Source: Oscillospiraceae bacterium
GTDB taxonomy: Bacteria > Bacillota > Clostridia > Oscillospirales > Oscillospiraceae
Length of the DNA: 40,347 nt
Assembly (NCBI GenBank): GCA_017524845.1
Contig: JAFXUU010000099.1
Span: 1 to 40,347 of the forward strand
Direction of reading: 5' to 3'
This document shows, one piece after another, positions 24,792 to 33,232 of the stretch. The notes beneath the pieces are model-generated. The model had not been told where the DNA came from. It saw only the letters and a list, made by a program, of their open reading frames with translations, and did not search any database. The position numbers and the translations under genes are program-made. Every line of letters begins with the position of its first letter. The first letter of the stretch is position 1.

Positions 24792-25784
24792 TCAGCGTCC
24801 GTATTCCTCCAGCACCTGCTTCAGCAGCTTCGGATCGTCGGTCATGATGGCGTCGGCGCCCAGCTCGATGAGACGGCGCATATCCCCGGCCTCGTTGATC
24901 GTCCAGTACTGCACGGCTATGTTCCGCCGGTGGGCCCGGGCGATATAGCCTTTTTTCGTGAGATTCAAATGGACGCCCTTGACGTCATAGCCCATGGGGA
25001 TCTGCAGGCAGGAAAAATCCGTATGAGAGAAAAGGTTGACGCCCAGCATCTGCGTAACGACGAATTTCGCCGCGCCGGAGGTGGACCCGCCGCGCATCAG
25101 CGCCGGATGGTTCTTCTGCAGATAGGCCTCGATCTCCGGGTGGAACGTGCCGATGACGAAATTGCCCTTGTAGTCCGGGAAGCGCTCCGTCAGCGTCCGG
25201 TCGATGATATCCGCGGCGGCGAAGCCGGTCTCGTCCCCATTCTTGATCTCCAGGATGAAGAGAAGGTCCTTCCGGTCATCGTAGAATTCCTCCAGCAGCT
25301 CGTGGAACTCCAGGATCTTCAGCCCCAGGGCCTGCTGCTCAGCCTCCGAAAGGCTGCGGTAGACGTATTCCCCGGTGTCCGGGTCCCTGAAGTTATAGCC
25401 CATGTTGTAGGTGCGGAGCTCCGCCAGGGTATGCTCGGCGATGGTCACCGCCTCCGCCCCCTCCGGGCAGGCCATGCGGTTGATGGTGGGATCGTGGCTG
25501 TAGACCAGATGGCCGTCGCTGGTCATCCACAGGTCCGATTCGCAGATCTCGATCCCGAATTCGTTCACCGCGGCCCGGAAGGCCATCAGGGTGTTTTCCG
25601 GGTTGCTGACGCCGCCGCCCCGGTGGGCGGCGATCATGGGCAGGGCCCCCTCCGCCTTGATGAAGGGGTTGTGCTCCATGACCTTCTTCGGCGGGATCAG
25701 ATTGATCGCCGCGAAAAACACGACGAGGGCCGCCAGGATGCACAAAAGGATCCGCAGGCCCCTTCCCTTTTTCTTCTTTTCCAT
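24792..25784 (-). CDS. Glycerophosphodiester phosphodiesterase, membrane-anchored
   Basis: 330 residues. A basic N-terminus and one membrane helix (about 10-30) anchor a GDPD TIM barrel. The signature AAHRGGGVSNPENTLMAFR (52-70) holds the catalytic His and metal-binding Glu/Asn. EICESDLWMTSDG and YSHDPTINR supply the remaining metal ligand and second catalytic His, and NIAVQYWTINEAGDMRRL ends the barrel. It cleaves glycerophosphodiesters to glycerol-3-phosphate and an alcohol, here probably outside the membrane. AAAGGAGA lies 6 nt before the chosen ATG. Confidence 0.92.
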   Translation of the reverse strand: MEKKKKGRGLRILLCILAALVVFFAAINLIPPKKVMEHNPFIKAEGALPMIAAHRGGGVSNPENTLMAFRAAVNEFGIEICESDLWMTSDGHLVYSHDPTINRMACPEGAEAVTIAEHTLAELRTYNMGYNFRDPDTGEYVYRSLSEAEQQALGLKILEFHELLEEFYDDRKDLLFILEIKNGDETGFAAADIIDRTLTERFPDYKGNFVIGTFHPEIEAYLQKNHPALMRGGSTSGAAKFVVTQMLGVNLFSHTDFSCLQIPMGYDVKGVHLNLTKKGYIARAHRRNIAVQYWTINEAGDMRRLIELGADAIMTDDPKLLKQVLEEYGR

Positions 25785-25845
25785 CGCTTCTCCTTTTCCG
25801 CCGACGTTCGCCGGGGCTGTCCGTCCCCGGGGGCCGGCTCTTTTC

Positions 25846-26367
25846 TCAGACGTCGAAGCCGCCGAAGCTGCCGAAGCCGCCGAAGCCGTCGAGATCGTCG
25901 GGCTCCGTCTCCTCACGCTGGGTCAGCACGAAACGCGGCCCTTCTTTCCCGACGGCGCCGGAGGGCACGAAGCCGCACTTTTCCAGAACTCTCCGGGAGG
26001 CCGCGTTATCCTCCGCCGTCTCCGCCTCCACTCTGCTCACGCCGGGCTGCTCCATAGCCCAGGCGACGAGGGTCTCCACCGCCTCCGTCGCATAGCCGAA
26101 GCCCCGGTATTCCTCCGCGATGCCGTAGCCGAGCTCGACCATTCCCCCCGCGGGGCTGCCCCGGAAGCCCAGGTTCCCGATGTGCTTTCCGTCCTTCCGG
26201 ACGATCATCCAGATCGAATACCAGCCCCAGTCCTCCGGATGCTCCAGGCTCCCCCGGAGCATCTCCCGATAGGCTTCCCTGAGCCCGGCGTCCGTCTCCG
26301 CTTCGACGATGCCGTTCATCTCCTTCTCGGAGGCCGCATAGATCACGATACGATCCGCTTCCAGCAT
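25846..26367 (-). CDS. GNAT N-acetyltransferase with a Gly-Phe repeat tail
   Basis: 173 residues. Acetyl-CoA loop EEYRGFGYATEAVETLVAWA, with TAEDNAASRRVLEKCGFV near the end: a standard RimJ/RimL-like enzyme. After the fold ends the protein adds an odd tail, DDLDGFGGFGSFGGFDV, encoded by 9-bp repeats. ATG at 26367 is preceded by AAGGAGA. The tail may be a recent repeat expansion without function. Confidence 0.85.
   Translation of the reverse strand: MLEADRIVIYAASEKEMNGIVEAETDAGLREAYREMLRGSLEHPEDWGWYSIWMIVRKDGKHIGNLGFRGSPAGGMVELGYGIAEEYRGFGYATEAVETLVAWAMEQPGVSRVEAETAEDNAASRRVLEKCGFVPSGAVGKEGPRFVLTQREETEPDDLDGFGGFGSFGGFDV
25855..25899. repeat. 9-bp tandem repeat encoding the Gly-Phe tail
   Basis: Five consecutive 9-base units on the plus strand: GAAGCCGCC, GAAGCTGCC, GAAGCCGCC, GAAGCCGTC, GAGATCGTC. 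They end just before the stop codon of the acetyltransferase, so copy number changes would lengthen or shorten the tail in frame. Confidence 0.8.
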
Positions 26368-26423
26368 AAGGCTTCTCCTTCCCTTTTTTCGTGTTTGTTG
26401 TCTCCGGCGGCTGCGGGCGCCCT

Positions 26424-26942
26424 TCACAGCAGGGCCGCGACCGTCCGTTCGTAATCGCCGCCGATGAGCGTGACGGCTTCGCCCTTCCCTTCGAAGCCCC
26501 GGATGACGGCGCGGTTATCCTCCTTCAGCCGCTCCGGCGTGAGATCGCCGTCGTACAGCCGCCGTTCGATATCCGAGGCATGGGCCTTCACGTCTTCAAA
26601 GCGGGCGTCGATATAAGCGTCCGTCATGGCAAGGCAGATGAAGCGGATGGATGGGAGATACGCTTCCGAAAAATCCCGCCGCCAGTCGAAGGGAACGTAG
26701 CAGCCCTCCACGATGAGATCCTGCCGGTTCTCAACGGCCGTTTTTATCATCTCCCGGACGATCGGCCAGAGGTATGGGGTGAGGAGCCCGTCGTCCTCCG
26801 GGGTGAGGTCCGTACAGCCGCTGCGGATGAGCCCCATCTTCAGATGGTCGATGGAAAGATACGGATATTTATAAGCTTCCAGCATCCGCTGGGCCAGCAG
26901 GGTCTTGCCGGTGTGAGACGCCCCGGTTATGATTATGACCAT
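26424..26942 (-). CDS. P-loop nucleotide kinase-like ATP-binding protein
   Basis: 172 residues. Walker A is G7ASHTGKT14, followed by a lid-like region and VEGCYVPFDWRRDF. It resembles small AAA/kinase proteins (2-phosphoglycerate kinase-like) with unknown substrate. The start ATG at 26942 begins MVIIITGAS; AAGGAG is 13 nt upstream, a long spacing. A TATAAT-like box occurs at about 27014-27009 without a clear -35 box. Confidence 0.75.
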   Translation of the reverse strand: MVIIITGASHTGKTLLAQRMLEAYKYPYLSIDHLKMGLIRSGCTDLTPEDDGLLTPYLWPIVREMIKTAVENRQDLIVEGCYVPFDWRRDFSEAYLPSIRFICLAMTDAYIDARFEDVKAHASDIERRLYDGDLTPERLKEDNRAVIRGFEGKGEAVTLIGGDYERTVAALL

Positions 26943-27100
26943 ATGGCATCTGCCGCTCCTTCCGGTTTCGTGTTGCTTTTTCCCCTGCGCACGTTTTGGA
27001 TGATTATACATGAAAGCGGCCCGGAAGGGAAGTACTATTCCTGTAAATCGGCAAAGTATGAAGCAGACGGCCTGCCCTTGCCGTTCCGCCGGGCCCCCCC

Positions 27101-27700
27101 TCAGCCGAGCCCGCCGATCAGCGTCGCCCGGCAGGGCGCGCCGTCGCAGCCGCCCAGCTTCAGCGGCGCGGCATGGAGAAAGTATACGCCCTCCGGCACG
27201 TCCCCCAGGCGGATCCCCTCCAGGAGGACGATTTCCGCGGAGAGCATGATCAGATGGACCTCCTTCGGCGCGTCCTCCGGACCCACGGTCTGGGATTCGT
27301 TCCCGAACAGCCGCAGCCCCGCCTCCGCGAATACCCGCGCGGCCTCCGGGGTGACGACAGCCCTGCCCTTGACAAGGATCCGCTCCGCGGCCCGCGTATC
27401 CCGCTCCTTCGCTTCCCGCAGGATCCGCCGGGCGTCCGAGGCCGCGAGCTCCCCCTCGTGTTCCGCCACGCAGGCATAGCCTACAAAGCTGTCCAGGGCG
27501 ACGCGGTCGACGGTCAGGCCCCCGTCGATGAAATGAAACGGCGCGTCCACGTGGGTCCCGTTGTGGGCGCACATGCTGAAATCGCTGAGATTGCACACGT
27601 CCCCTTGCCGTATCCTCAGCTTTGCTTCCATGGCTGGGCTCGTGTCCCCCGGGTAGACCTCGCAGCCGAAAACCTCCTGGGTGATGTCGTATATCCTCAT
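27101..27700 (-). CDS. Cyclase-family (kynurenine formamidase-like) metal hydrolase
   Basis: 199 residues. The diagnostic metal-binding motif HxGTHxDxPxH is present as H46NGTH50VD52APFH56. MRIYDITQEV and YPGDTSP at the start are also typical. Such enzymes hydrolyse formamides or lactones; kynurenine formamidase is one member, but with no tryptophan-degradation genes nearby the substrate is open. Start at 27700 has AAGGAG upstream. Confidence 0.9.
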   Translation of the reverse strand: MRIYDITQEVFGCEVYPGDTSPAMEAKLRIRQGDVCNLSDFSMCAHNGTHVDAPFHFIDGGLTVDRVALDSFVGYACVAEHEGELAASDARRILREAKERDTRAAERILVKGRAVVTPEAARVFAEAGLRLFGNESQTVGPEDAPKEVHLIMLSAEIVLLEGIRLGDVPEGVYFLHAAPLKLGGCDGAPCRATLIGGLG

Positions 27701-27761
27701 GCTTCGCTCCTTTTCACAGCCGGAGCGGCGGGTCGGTCCTTCCTTCCCGCCGCTCCCGGCG

Positions 27762-28196
27762 TCAGGCCCGTTCCTTCAGGGCCCGGCACAGGGCCTCCGC
27801 ATCCCCGGAGACCCCATCGTAAAGATAATCGCGCGCTTCGCCGTCGAAGAGCCCGTGCTTCTTTTCCAGCATCCGTTCCACCGACGCCGGAAGGTTCCCC
27901 CGCAGCCGCGCCCGGAATCGCTCCTTGACCGTGTCCAGGTCCGCGCGCACCAGAATGCGGACCGCGCCCTCCGGCAGCAGCCGGAGCTGCTCCCGCTCGG
28001 AGATCACGTAGATCAGGTTGTCCCCGGCCACAGCCTCCCGGAGCTTCTTTCCGAACAGCGCCGCCGCTTCGCCTTCGGACTTCGCCATCCGAAGATAATC
28101 CTTCCCGGAGATGATCTCCCCGCCCACTGCGCTTTGGATCCTCCCGGCAAGGGTGGATTTCCCGCTGCAGTTCTCTCCCATGATCCCGATCAGCAT
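27762..28196 (-). CDS. Small P-loop kinase-like protein
   Basis: 144 residues. Walker A is G7ENCSGKS14, followed by a short kinase-like body with DLDTVKERFRARL and a C-terminal helix. This resembles adenylate/shikimate kinase-like proteins of unknown substrate. ATG at 28196 is chosen because GGAGG is 8 nt upstream and Walker A then starts at residue 7 as is normal. Located between the cyclase and a kinase-GNAT fusion. Confidence 0.75.
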   Translation of the reverse strand: MLIGIMGENCSGKSTLAGRIQSAVGGEIISGKDYLRMAKSEGEAAALFGKKLREAVAGDNLIYVISEREQLRLLPEGAVRILVRADLDTVKERFRARLRGNLPASVERMLEKKHGLFDGEARDYLYDGVSGDAEALCRALKERA

Positions 28197-28237
28197 GTTC
28201 TTTTCCTCCGTGCTTCTTCGTCGCGCCGCCGTTCCTT

Positions 28238-29296
28238 TTACAGCGTCCTCCGCAGGACGATCTTTTCCTCCGTCCGGTACGCTTCCGTGAATCCGTGCCG
28301 GAGGAACATGCCGATCGCCGGATTGTCGGCGGCGATATCGTCGTACAGCACGGAGACGCCCCTTTCCTTCGCGATGGAGCACAGCAGCTCCAGTCCCCGG
28401 CTCCCGTAGCCTCTTCCCCGGTACTTCGAATAGATGATGACGTTCGCGTCGTAGTTATCGAGTTCCTCGTCGAAACGGTATGCGATCTCCCCGACGAAGG
28501 CGCCGCTCCCATCCCGCAGATAGCGGTAGAAGCGCCGCTCCCCGGGATCGCCCAGCCAGGCGTCGTACCAGTCCCTCCACCGTTCCTCCGGAAAGGGGAC
28601 GGTCCCGCCCCATCTGCGGTTGTACGACATAGTCTCCTCGTCGGCCAGCATCGTCTGCCGGAACCAAAGATCCTCGTACTTCGGTTCATAAACGCCGAGC
28701 ATCCCCTGTTCCTCCGCTGCCGCCGCCGCGCCTTCGGTCCGCTTCTGAAGCCCGAAGGTCTCTTGGATGAGCCTTGCCGCCGCTTCGGGCGCCATGTCGG
28801 TGTTCTCGATCCTCAGATAATTGTCAAACGGGATCTCACCCTCGAAGCTCACGCACCTGTGTTTCCTGTCGTCTTCGATCAGACGCCGATCGGAAAGGCC
28901 CAGGTCTCTCTTGGAGGGCTTGTTCCTCAGCCGGTTTTCCGTTGCGTTCCGCGCCAGCCTGACGTTCTGAGGCGCGATGAGTTCAACGTAATAGAATTCC
29001 GTCCCATAGGGTGCGAAGATCTCTTTGACGTGCTCCAGATATTCCCATTCCTGTGCCTGATCAAAATCCAGCATCAGGGTAAAGATCATCCCGTAATTGT
29101 CGGATGCCGCGAAGTTTCTGAAGACGACCTCCCGCAGCTCATGAACGGTCTTCCCGTCGAATCTGCCGAATATCTCAATGACGGGCTCAATGGTCATGTG
29201 GTTGTGGAAAAGCCGCAGGTCCGTGATCTTCATCAGCTCCTGGCCCACCGTCATTTTCCCCACGGCCGCGTCGCCCAGAATGAATACGAGCTTCAT
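28238..29296 (-). CDS. P-loop kinase-GNAT acetyltransferase fusion
   Basis: 352 residues. Residues 1-185 are a P-loop kinase-like domain: GDAAVGKMTVG as Walker A (8-18, with M where S/T is usual), LFHNHMTIEPV, MLDFDQAQEWEYLE, ARNATENRLRNKPSKRD. From about 205 to the end is a GNAT domain with YSKYRGRGYGSRGLELLCSI as acetyl-CoA loop and NPAIGMFLRHGFTEAYR. ATG at 29296 has GAGAGG 5 nt upstream and overlaps the stop of the preceding broken GNAT frame. Both halves look intact. The combination suggests modification of one small molecule by phosphorylation and acetylation, but this is inference. Confidence 0.8.
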   Translation of the reverse strand: MKLVFILGDAAVGKMTVGQELMKITDLRLFHNHMTIEPVIEIFGRFDGKTVHELREVVFRNFAASDNYGMIFTLMLDFDQAQEWEYLEHVKEIFAPYGTEFYYVELIAPQNVRLARNATENRLRNKPSKRDLGLSDRRLIEDDRKHRCVSFEGEIPFDNYLRIENTDMAPEAAARLIQETFGLQKRTEGAAAAAEEQGMLGVYEPKYEDLWFRQTMLADEETMSYNRRWGGTVPFPEERWRDWYDAWLGDPGERRFYRYLRDGSGAFVGEIAYRFDEELDNYDANVIIYSKYRGRGYGSRGLELLCSIAKERGVSVLYDDIAADNPAIGMFLRHGFTEAYRTEEKIVLRRTL

Positions 29297-29753
29297 ATAC
29301 CCTCTCCCCTGCCCCGCTCCTTCCCCGATCCGAGCGCCGACGGATACGCAGAAGAAGGGAGCAAACCGCCGTCGGCTTCGTTCAGCCGCGCATAGATATA
29401 CGTATCCTTCCATATCGGCTCGCCCCGGACGCCGCGGTGAGCGCCTCCGCCGCGAGGCCCCGCCGCAGATAGTCCTCGTTGACGAAATAGCCCACTTCCC
29501 TCGCGCAGAACTCCCGCGTGCCGCAATAGACGTTGCCGACGACCTTGCCGCTCTCCTTCAGCTCCATGGCCAGGTATTCCTCCGACCCGAGGTGCTCCCG
29601 CAGCTGCGCCAGGCTGTTTTCAAAGGTGATCCCGGGATAGCCTTCGAATTCGTCGTTTTCCAGCCGGGCCAGAAATTCGTACAGGTCGCGGTGATCGGTC
29701 TCCCTGAAGGGCCGCAGCAGGAGCCGTTCCGCCTGGATCGTCGCAGCTTCCAT
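29293..29753 (-). pseudogene. GNAT acetyltransferase with internal deletion and frameshift
   Basis: The first about 95 residues are a normal GNAT N-terminus (IQAERLLLRPFRETDHRDLY, then VGYFVNEDYLRRGLAAEALTA). The frame then stops early at 29382 as read from the start. In another frame, from about 29427 down, typical GNAT C-terminal residues (PIWKDTYIYARLN) follow directly. The central part after the CoA helix, roughly 45-55 residues in relatives, is missing. Probable deletion remnant; a shortened 123-residue product may still be made. Confidence 0.75.
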
Positions 29754-29759
29754 TTTCGC

Positions 29760-30209
29760 TCATCTCAGGGATACGCGCCAGGAATCGCCGTCCGCCAGAT
29801 AGAGGAACTCCGTCAGCTCCGGATCCTCGATGACCCGCAGGAGCTCTTCCAGGTCGTCCACCGCGGGGAGACCGGGGAGACGGCGGCGGTCGATCCATTC
29901 CACCTTTCCCTCCTCCGAGGACCTGAGCTTCCCGGAATACCCGTCGGCGCAGAAGAGAAGCACGACGTATCTTCCGTTTTCGATGGGGAACTGCTTGACC
30001 CCGGCCAGCCTGGGACGGCTGACCGTCAGTCCCGTTTCCTCCTTCATTTCCCGGACGACGGCGTCCACGAAGGATTCGCCGGGCTCCACGTGGCCGCCAG
30101 GCAGGGCGTAGCCACGCCAGTCGTCCTTCACGCGATCCTGCAGGAGGATCCTGTCCCCGTCCCGGAGCAGGCACAGTACCGTCAGTTCAACGTTTTCCGT
30201 CCGATGCAT
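29760..30209 (-). CDS. Nudix hydrolase
   Basis: 149 residues. Complete Nudix box GGHVEPGESFVDAVVREMKEETGL (about 38-61) holding the metal-binding REMKEE core. Probably hydrolyses an oxidised or surplus nucleotide (8-oxo-dGTP diphosphatase-like), though specificity cannot be read. It precedes the broken GNAT gene by 6 nt. Ribosome binding site GGAGGG about 9 nt before ATG. Confidence 0.9.
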   Translation of the reverse strand: MHRTENVELTVLCLLRDGDRILLQDRVKDDWRGYALPGGHVEPGESFVDAVVREMKEETGLTVSRPRLAGVKQFPIENGRYVVLLFCADGYSGKLRSSEEGKVEWIDRRRLPGLPAVDDLEELLRVIEDPELTEFLYLADGDSWRVSLR

Positions 30210-30314
30210 CTGTGTTTCCCTCCGTTAAAAATACCCTTCGGAGCAAGGGCGGCTTGTGTTCGGCGTATTCCTCGGCGTCATGCGGAAACAGCGCCGCGCC
30301 TTCCTCCCGTGCTT

Positions 30315-31841
30315 TCACAGGACGGCGCAGAGCGCCTCCGCGGCCGGGCCGCAGATCCGCTCCACGGTCCCCTCCCCAAAGGGATCGGACAGCTGCGCGG
30401 CGGCCAGCAGCTCTCCGAAGGATCGACTTCCGCCGGCGCGGCACAGCGCCAGGTAATCCTCCCAGGCTTCGCGGGGATCCGTCTCCATCCTGAGGCGGAA
30501 CTCCCAGGCGCCGATCTGCGCGATATCGTACTCGATATAGTAGAAGGGCGCTTCGACGACGTGCGTCTGCCGGGGCCAGCTCTTGCCGCTCCGGATCTCC
30601 TCTGCGCCGATCCCGATCCAGGGCCTGTATTTCCGGGAGATATCCGCCCAAAGCTCGCATACCTGCGTTCTCGTCAGACCGGGCAGCTCGTATACGCTGT
30701 GCTCGAATTCGTCCACCGCGCAGCGGTACGCCAGGTTTTCCAGCTCCTGCAGCAGATGATCCCGGATGAAGTCCCGCCGTCTGTCGTCGACGAAGAGCTC
30801 CAGATAGGGATACATGAAATGCTCCATCGTCTTCGAATGTATCTCATTCACCGCGGGGGAAGAGCGGTGGTATTCATACAGGGGCTGCGTCTGCGCCGCC
30901 GTACGGAAGGCGAAGCCGTGTCCGAATTCGTGCACCGCGGCGGCGGTCTCCATGCCGCCGCCGTGATAATCCCCGATGACGAAGGGCAGCCTCAGGCAAG
31001 GAAGCATACAGCAGGTCCACAGGTCCGGCCGCTTGTTCTCCCGGCTCTCCAGGTCGAACATTTCATCCCGGACCATTTCCTCAATGTAAGCGCCGGTCTC
31101 CCCGGACAGATCGGAAAACATCGTCCGGACGGCGGCGATCAGCTCCCCGCTCTTCCGGGGCTTCGCCGGAAACTCCTTCAGCCCGATCCCGCGCTTCTTC
31201 AGCTCCCACAGCGCCGGCACGACGGTCTTCCGTATCCGCTCCCGGAAGCCGGAGAGCTCCTCCCTGCCGTAATCGCGCCGGTCCCGCAGACGGTATCCCA
31301 GGTCGACGTAGCTGGCGAAGCCCCGGGCGGCTGCCAGGTCCCTGCGGGTCCCGATCAGGCGAAGGAAGACGTCGAACAGCATCTCTTCGTCCCGGTCTCT
31401 GCTTTTCATCAGCCGTCTGTATTCCGTTTTCAGCCGGGCTTCCGTGGTCTGCAGCTTCAGGCTCTCCGATTCGCCGCCGACAGCTCCTTCGGCCATCCGT
31501 GCGAAAACCTGCTTTCCGAATTCCTCCTCCAACCGGGATGCAAAGGGGGAAGCGAGCGCCAGGCGGGAGCAGGCGTCCCGGAGGGCGTCGATCGCCGGAT
31601 CCTCCGCGTTCTGCAGCTCCACTTCCCTCGTGCTCGCTTCATAATCGATCCCGCACAGATGCCGTATGTACGCGATCTCCTCCCGATACTCCGCGTATTC
31701 GATTTCCCTTTTCACGGCCAGCCAGGCATCCCGCAGCGCTTCATAGGACGCCGCCGCTTCCATGCGCTTTTTCAGCGCGACAAGGCGGTTTGTCAGCGCC
31801 TCATAATCCGGCCTTTCGTATTCCAGCAGGGAAAACTTCAT
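30315..31841 (-). CDS. M3-family oligoendopeptidase (PepF-like)
   Basis: 508 residues. The zinc motif H304EFGH308 and the third ligand region VNEIHSKTMEHF (E333) are present, and the C-terminus follows the M3 pattern (ELWADISRKY, APFYYIEYDIAQIGAW). It cleaves short peptides in the cytoplasm. Shorter than typical PepF (about 600 residues) but complete for the M3 subgroup of about 550. GGAGGTACC lies just before the ATG. Adjacent HD-GYP genes run in the same direction. Confidence 0.88.
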   Translation of the reverse strand: MKFSLLEYERPDYEALTNRLVALKKRMEAAASYEALRDAWLAVKREIEYAEYREEIAYIRHLCGIDYEASTREVELQNAEDPAIDALRDACSRLALASPFASRLEEEFGKQVFARMAEGAVGGESESLKLQTTEARLKTEYRRLMKSRDRDEEMLFDVFLRLIGTRRDLAAARGFASYVDLGYRLRDRRDYGREELSGFRERIRKTVVPALWELKKRGIGLKEFPAKPRKSGELIAAVRTMFSDLSGETGAYIEEMVRDEMFDLESRENKRPDLWTCCMLPCLRLPFVIGDYHGGGMETAAAVHEFGHGFAFRTAAQTQPLYEYHRSSPAVNEIHSKTMEHFMYPYLELFVDDRRRDFIRDHLLQELENLAYRCAVDEFEHSVYELPGLTRTQVCELWADISRKYRPWIGIGAEEIRSGKSWPRQTHVVEAPFYYIEYDIAQIGAWEFRLRMETDPREAWEDYLALCRAGGSRSFGELLAAAQLSDPFGEGTVERICGPAAEALCAVL

Positions 31842-31919
31842 GGTACCTCCAACTCCGGCAGATCCGGTGTTTCCGGCGGCGGGCGATCCCGAAGAAACGG
31901 CCGTTGGGTCGGTTTGCGC

Positions 31920-33230
31920 TTATGCCCGTTTCCCTTCGCCGCCGGTCTTCTGCGGGTACATGCCGACAAATTCGCTGCCGTGCTCGAGAAACACCCCGGC
32001 AAGGTTCGGATCGAATTTCGTGCCCATCTCCTCCCGGATGATCCCGAAGGCCTTTTCCGGGGGCATCGCCTTTTTGTAACAGCGCTCGGCGATGAGGGCG
32101 TCGAATACGTCCGCGATCGCCATGACCCTCGCGGACAGCGGGATCTCCTCCCCGGCCAGTCCCCCGGGATAGCCCCCGCCGTCCCACCGTTCGTGGTGGC
32201 AGGCGGCGACGTCCGACGCGAACGACAGGTATTCGTCGTCCGTGACGCCGCCCAGCACCTCGCGAACGACCCTGCCGCCCTCGGAGGCATGGCGCTTCAT
32301 CTGCTCGAATTCCTCCTCTGTCAGCTTGCCCGGCTTCTTCAGGATGTGATCGGGCACCACGATCTTGCCCACGTCGTGCAGGGGCGCGGCCCTGTAGATC
32401 AGGGAGATGAAATGATCGTTCAGCTGCTCCGTGTATACGCCGTCAGACCTGGCGAACTCCGAAAGCGCCTTGACGTAGCCGCTGGTGCGGGACACGTGCT
32501 CCCCCGTCTCCAGGTCCCGGCTCTCGATCAGGTTGGCAAGTCCGGAAATGATATGCTCCTGCATCGCGGACATTTTTTCCTGGTTGGCCACGAGCTCCGC
32601 CTGGATGTCCTGCTGGATCAGATCGTTGTAATAAATATAGCTGAGGCTCGCGCCGAAGGCGATGGCCATATAGGTAATGTTGATCTTAAACACGGTCATC
32701 GGTATGATCCCCGCGGCCAGGACCACAAGGATCATGGCGATCGTTCCCACATCCCTGTGACGGAAGCGCTTGCCGACCCTTATCATGCTGAAGACCAGGT
32801 AGAGCAGACTGAAGAAATAAAAAGCCCCGTAGATGATGAAATACTCTCCCCGATGGTAGCCCTGATGATCGAAGAAGAAGACTCTGCCGGAGGGTGCGGC
32901 AACGGTCTCGACGAGGAGGTTCAGGCAGAAGAAAACGATGGCGAACGTCCTCTGCTTCGGCAGCCCCAGAGCGCCGGAAAAGAGGAGCCCCAGCAGCGGG
33001 GCGGCGGAAAACTGCAGCACGGTGACGACCGTCAGCACGTTCCTGTATTTCAGGTCATAGGCCGCGCCGTGCACCGCGAATTCCGCTGCGGTGCAGAACA
33101 TGACGGTCAGGAACGTCAGCAGGAACCATGCCTTCTGCTTTTTGGATATGCCCGAATACCGAATGACGTGGATCGACATAGCCAGCATGAACAGCTCGGT
33201 GAGGATCGCAATTCCGGCATAGAAGGTCAT
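31920..33230 (-). CDS. Membrane HD-GYP cyclic-di-GMP phosphodiesterase (copy 1)
   Basis: 436 residues. Seven predicted membrane helices (1-200) resemble the 7TM sensor found on some histidine kinases. A short coiled linker follows, then an HD-GYP domain: GEHVSRTS, H285DVGKIVVPD, HHERWDGGGYPGGL (345-358) and MAIADVFDALIAERCYKK. All HD and GYP residues are present, so it is probably active in degrading c-di-GMP. It begins 2 nt after the stop of its paralogue at 33233, which has the same architecture and high similarity, so they arose by tandem duplication. Confidence 0.9.
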   Translation of the reverse strand: MTFYAGIAILTELFMLAMSIHVIRYSGISKKQKAWFLLTFLTVMFCTAAEFAVHGAAYDLKYRNVLTVVTVLQFSAAPLLGLLFSGALGLPKQRTFAIVFFCLNLLVETVAAPSGRVFFFDHQGYHRGEYFIIYGAFYFFSLLYLVFSMIRVGKRFRHRDVGTIAMILVVLAAGIIPMTVFKINITYMAIAFGASLSYIYYNDLIQQDIQAELVANQEKMSAMQEHIISGLANLIESRDLETGEHVSRTSGYVKALSEFARSDGVYTEQLNDHFISLIYRAAPLHDVGKIVVPDHILKKPGKLTEEEFEQMKRHASEGGRVVREVLGGVTDDEYLSFASDVAACHHERWDGGGYPGGLAGEEIPLSARVMAIADVFDALIAERCYKKAMPPEKAFGIIREEMGTKFDPNLAGVFLEHGSEFVGMYPQKTGGEGKRA

Positions 33231-33232
33231 CG

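Noticed and set aside
27009..27014. TATAAT-like box before the kinase-like gene at 26942 as a promoter
   Set aside because: No acceptable -35 box is found at 16-18 nt, so it was not listed as a separate feature.
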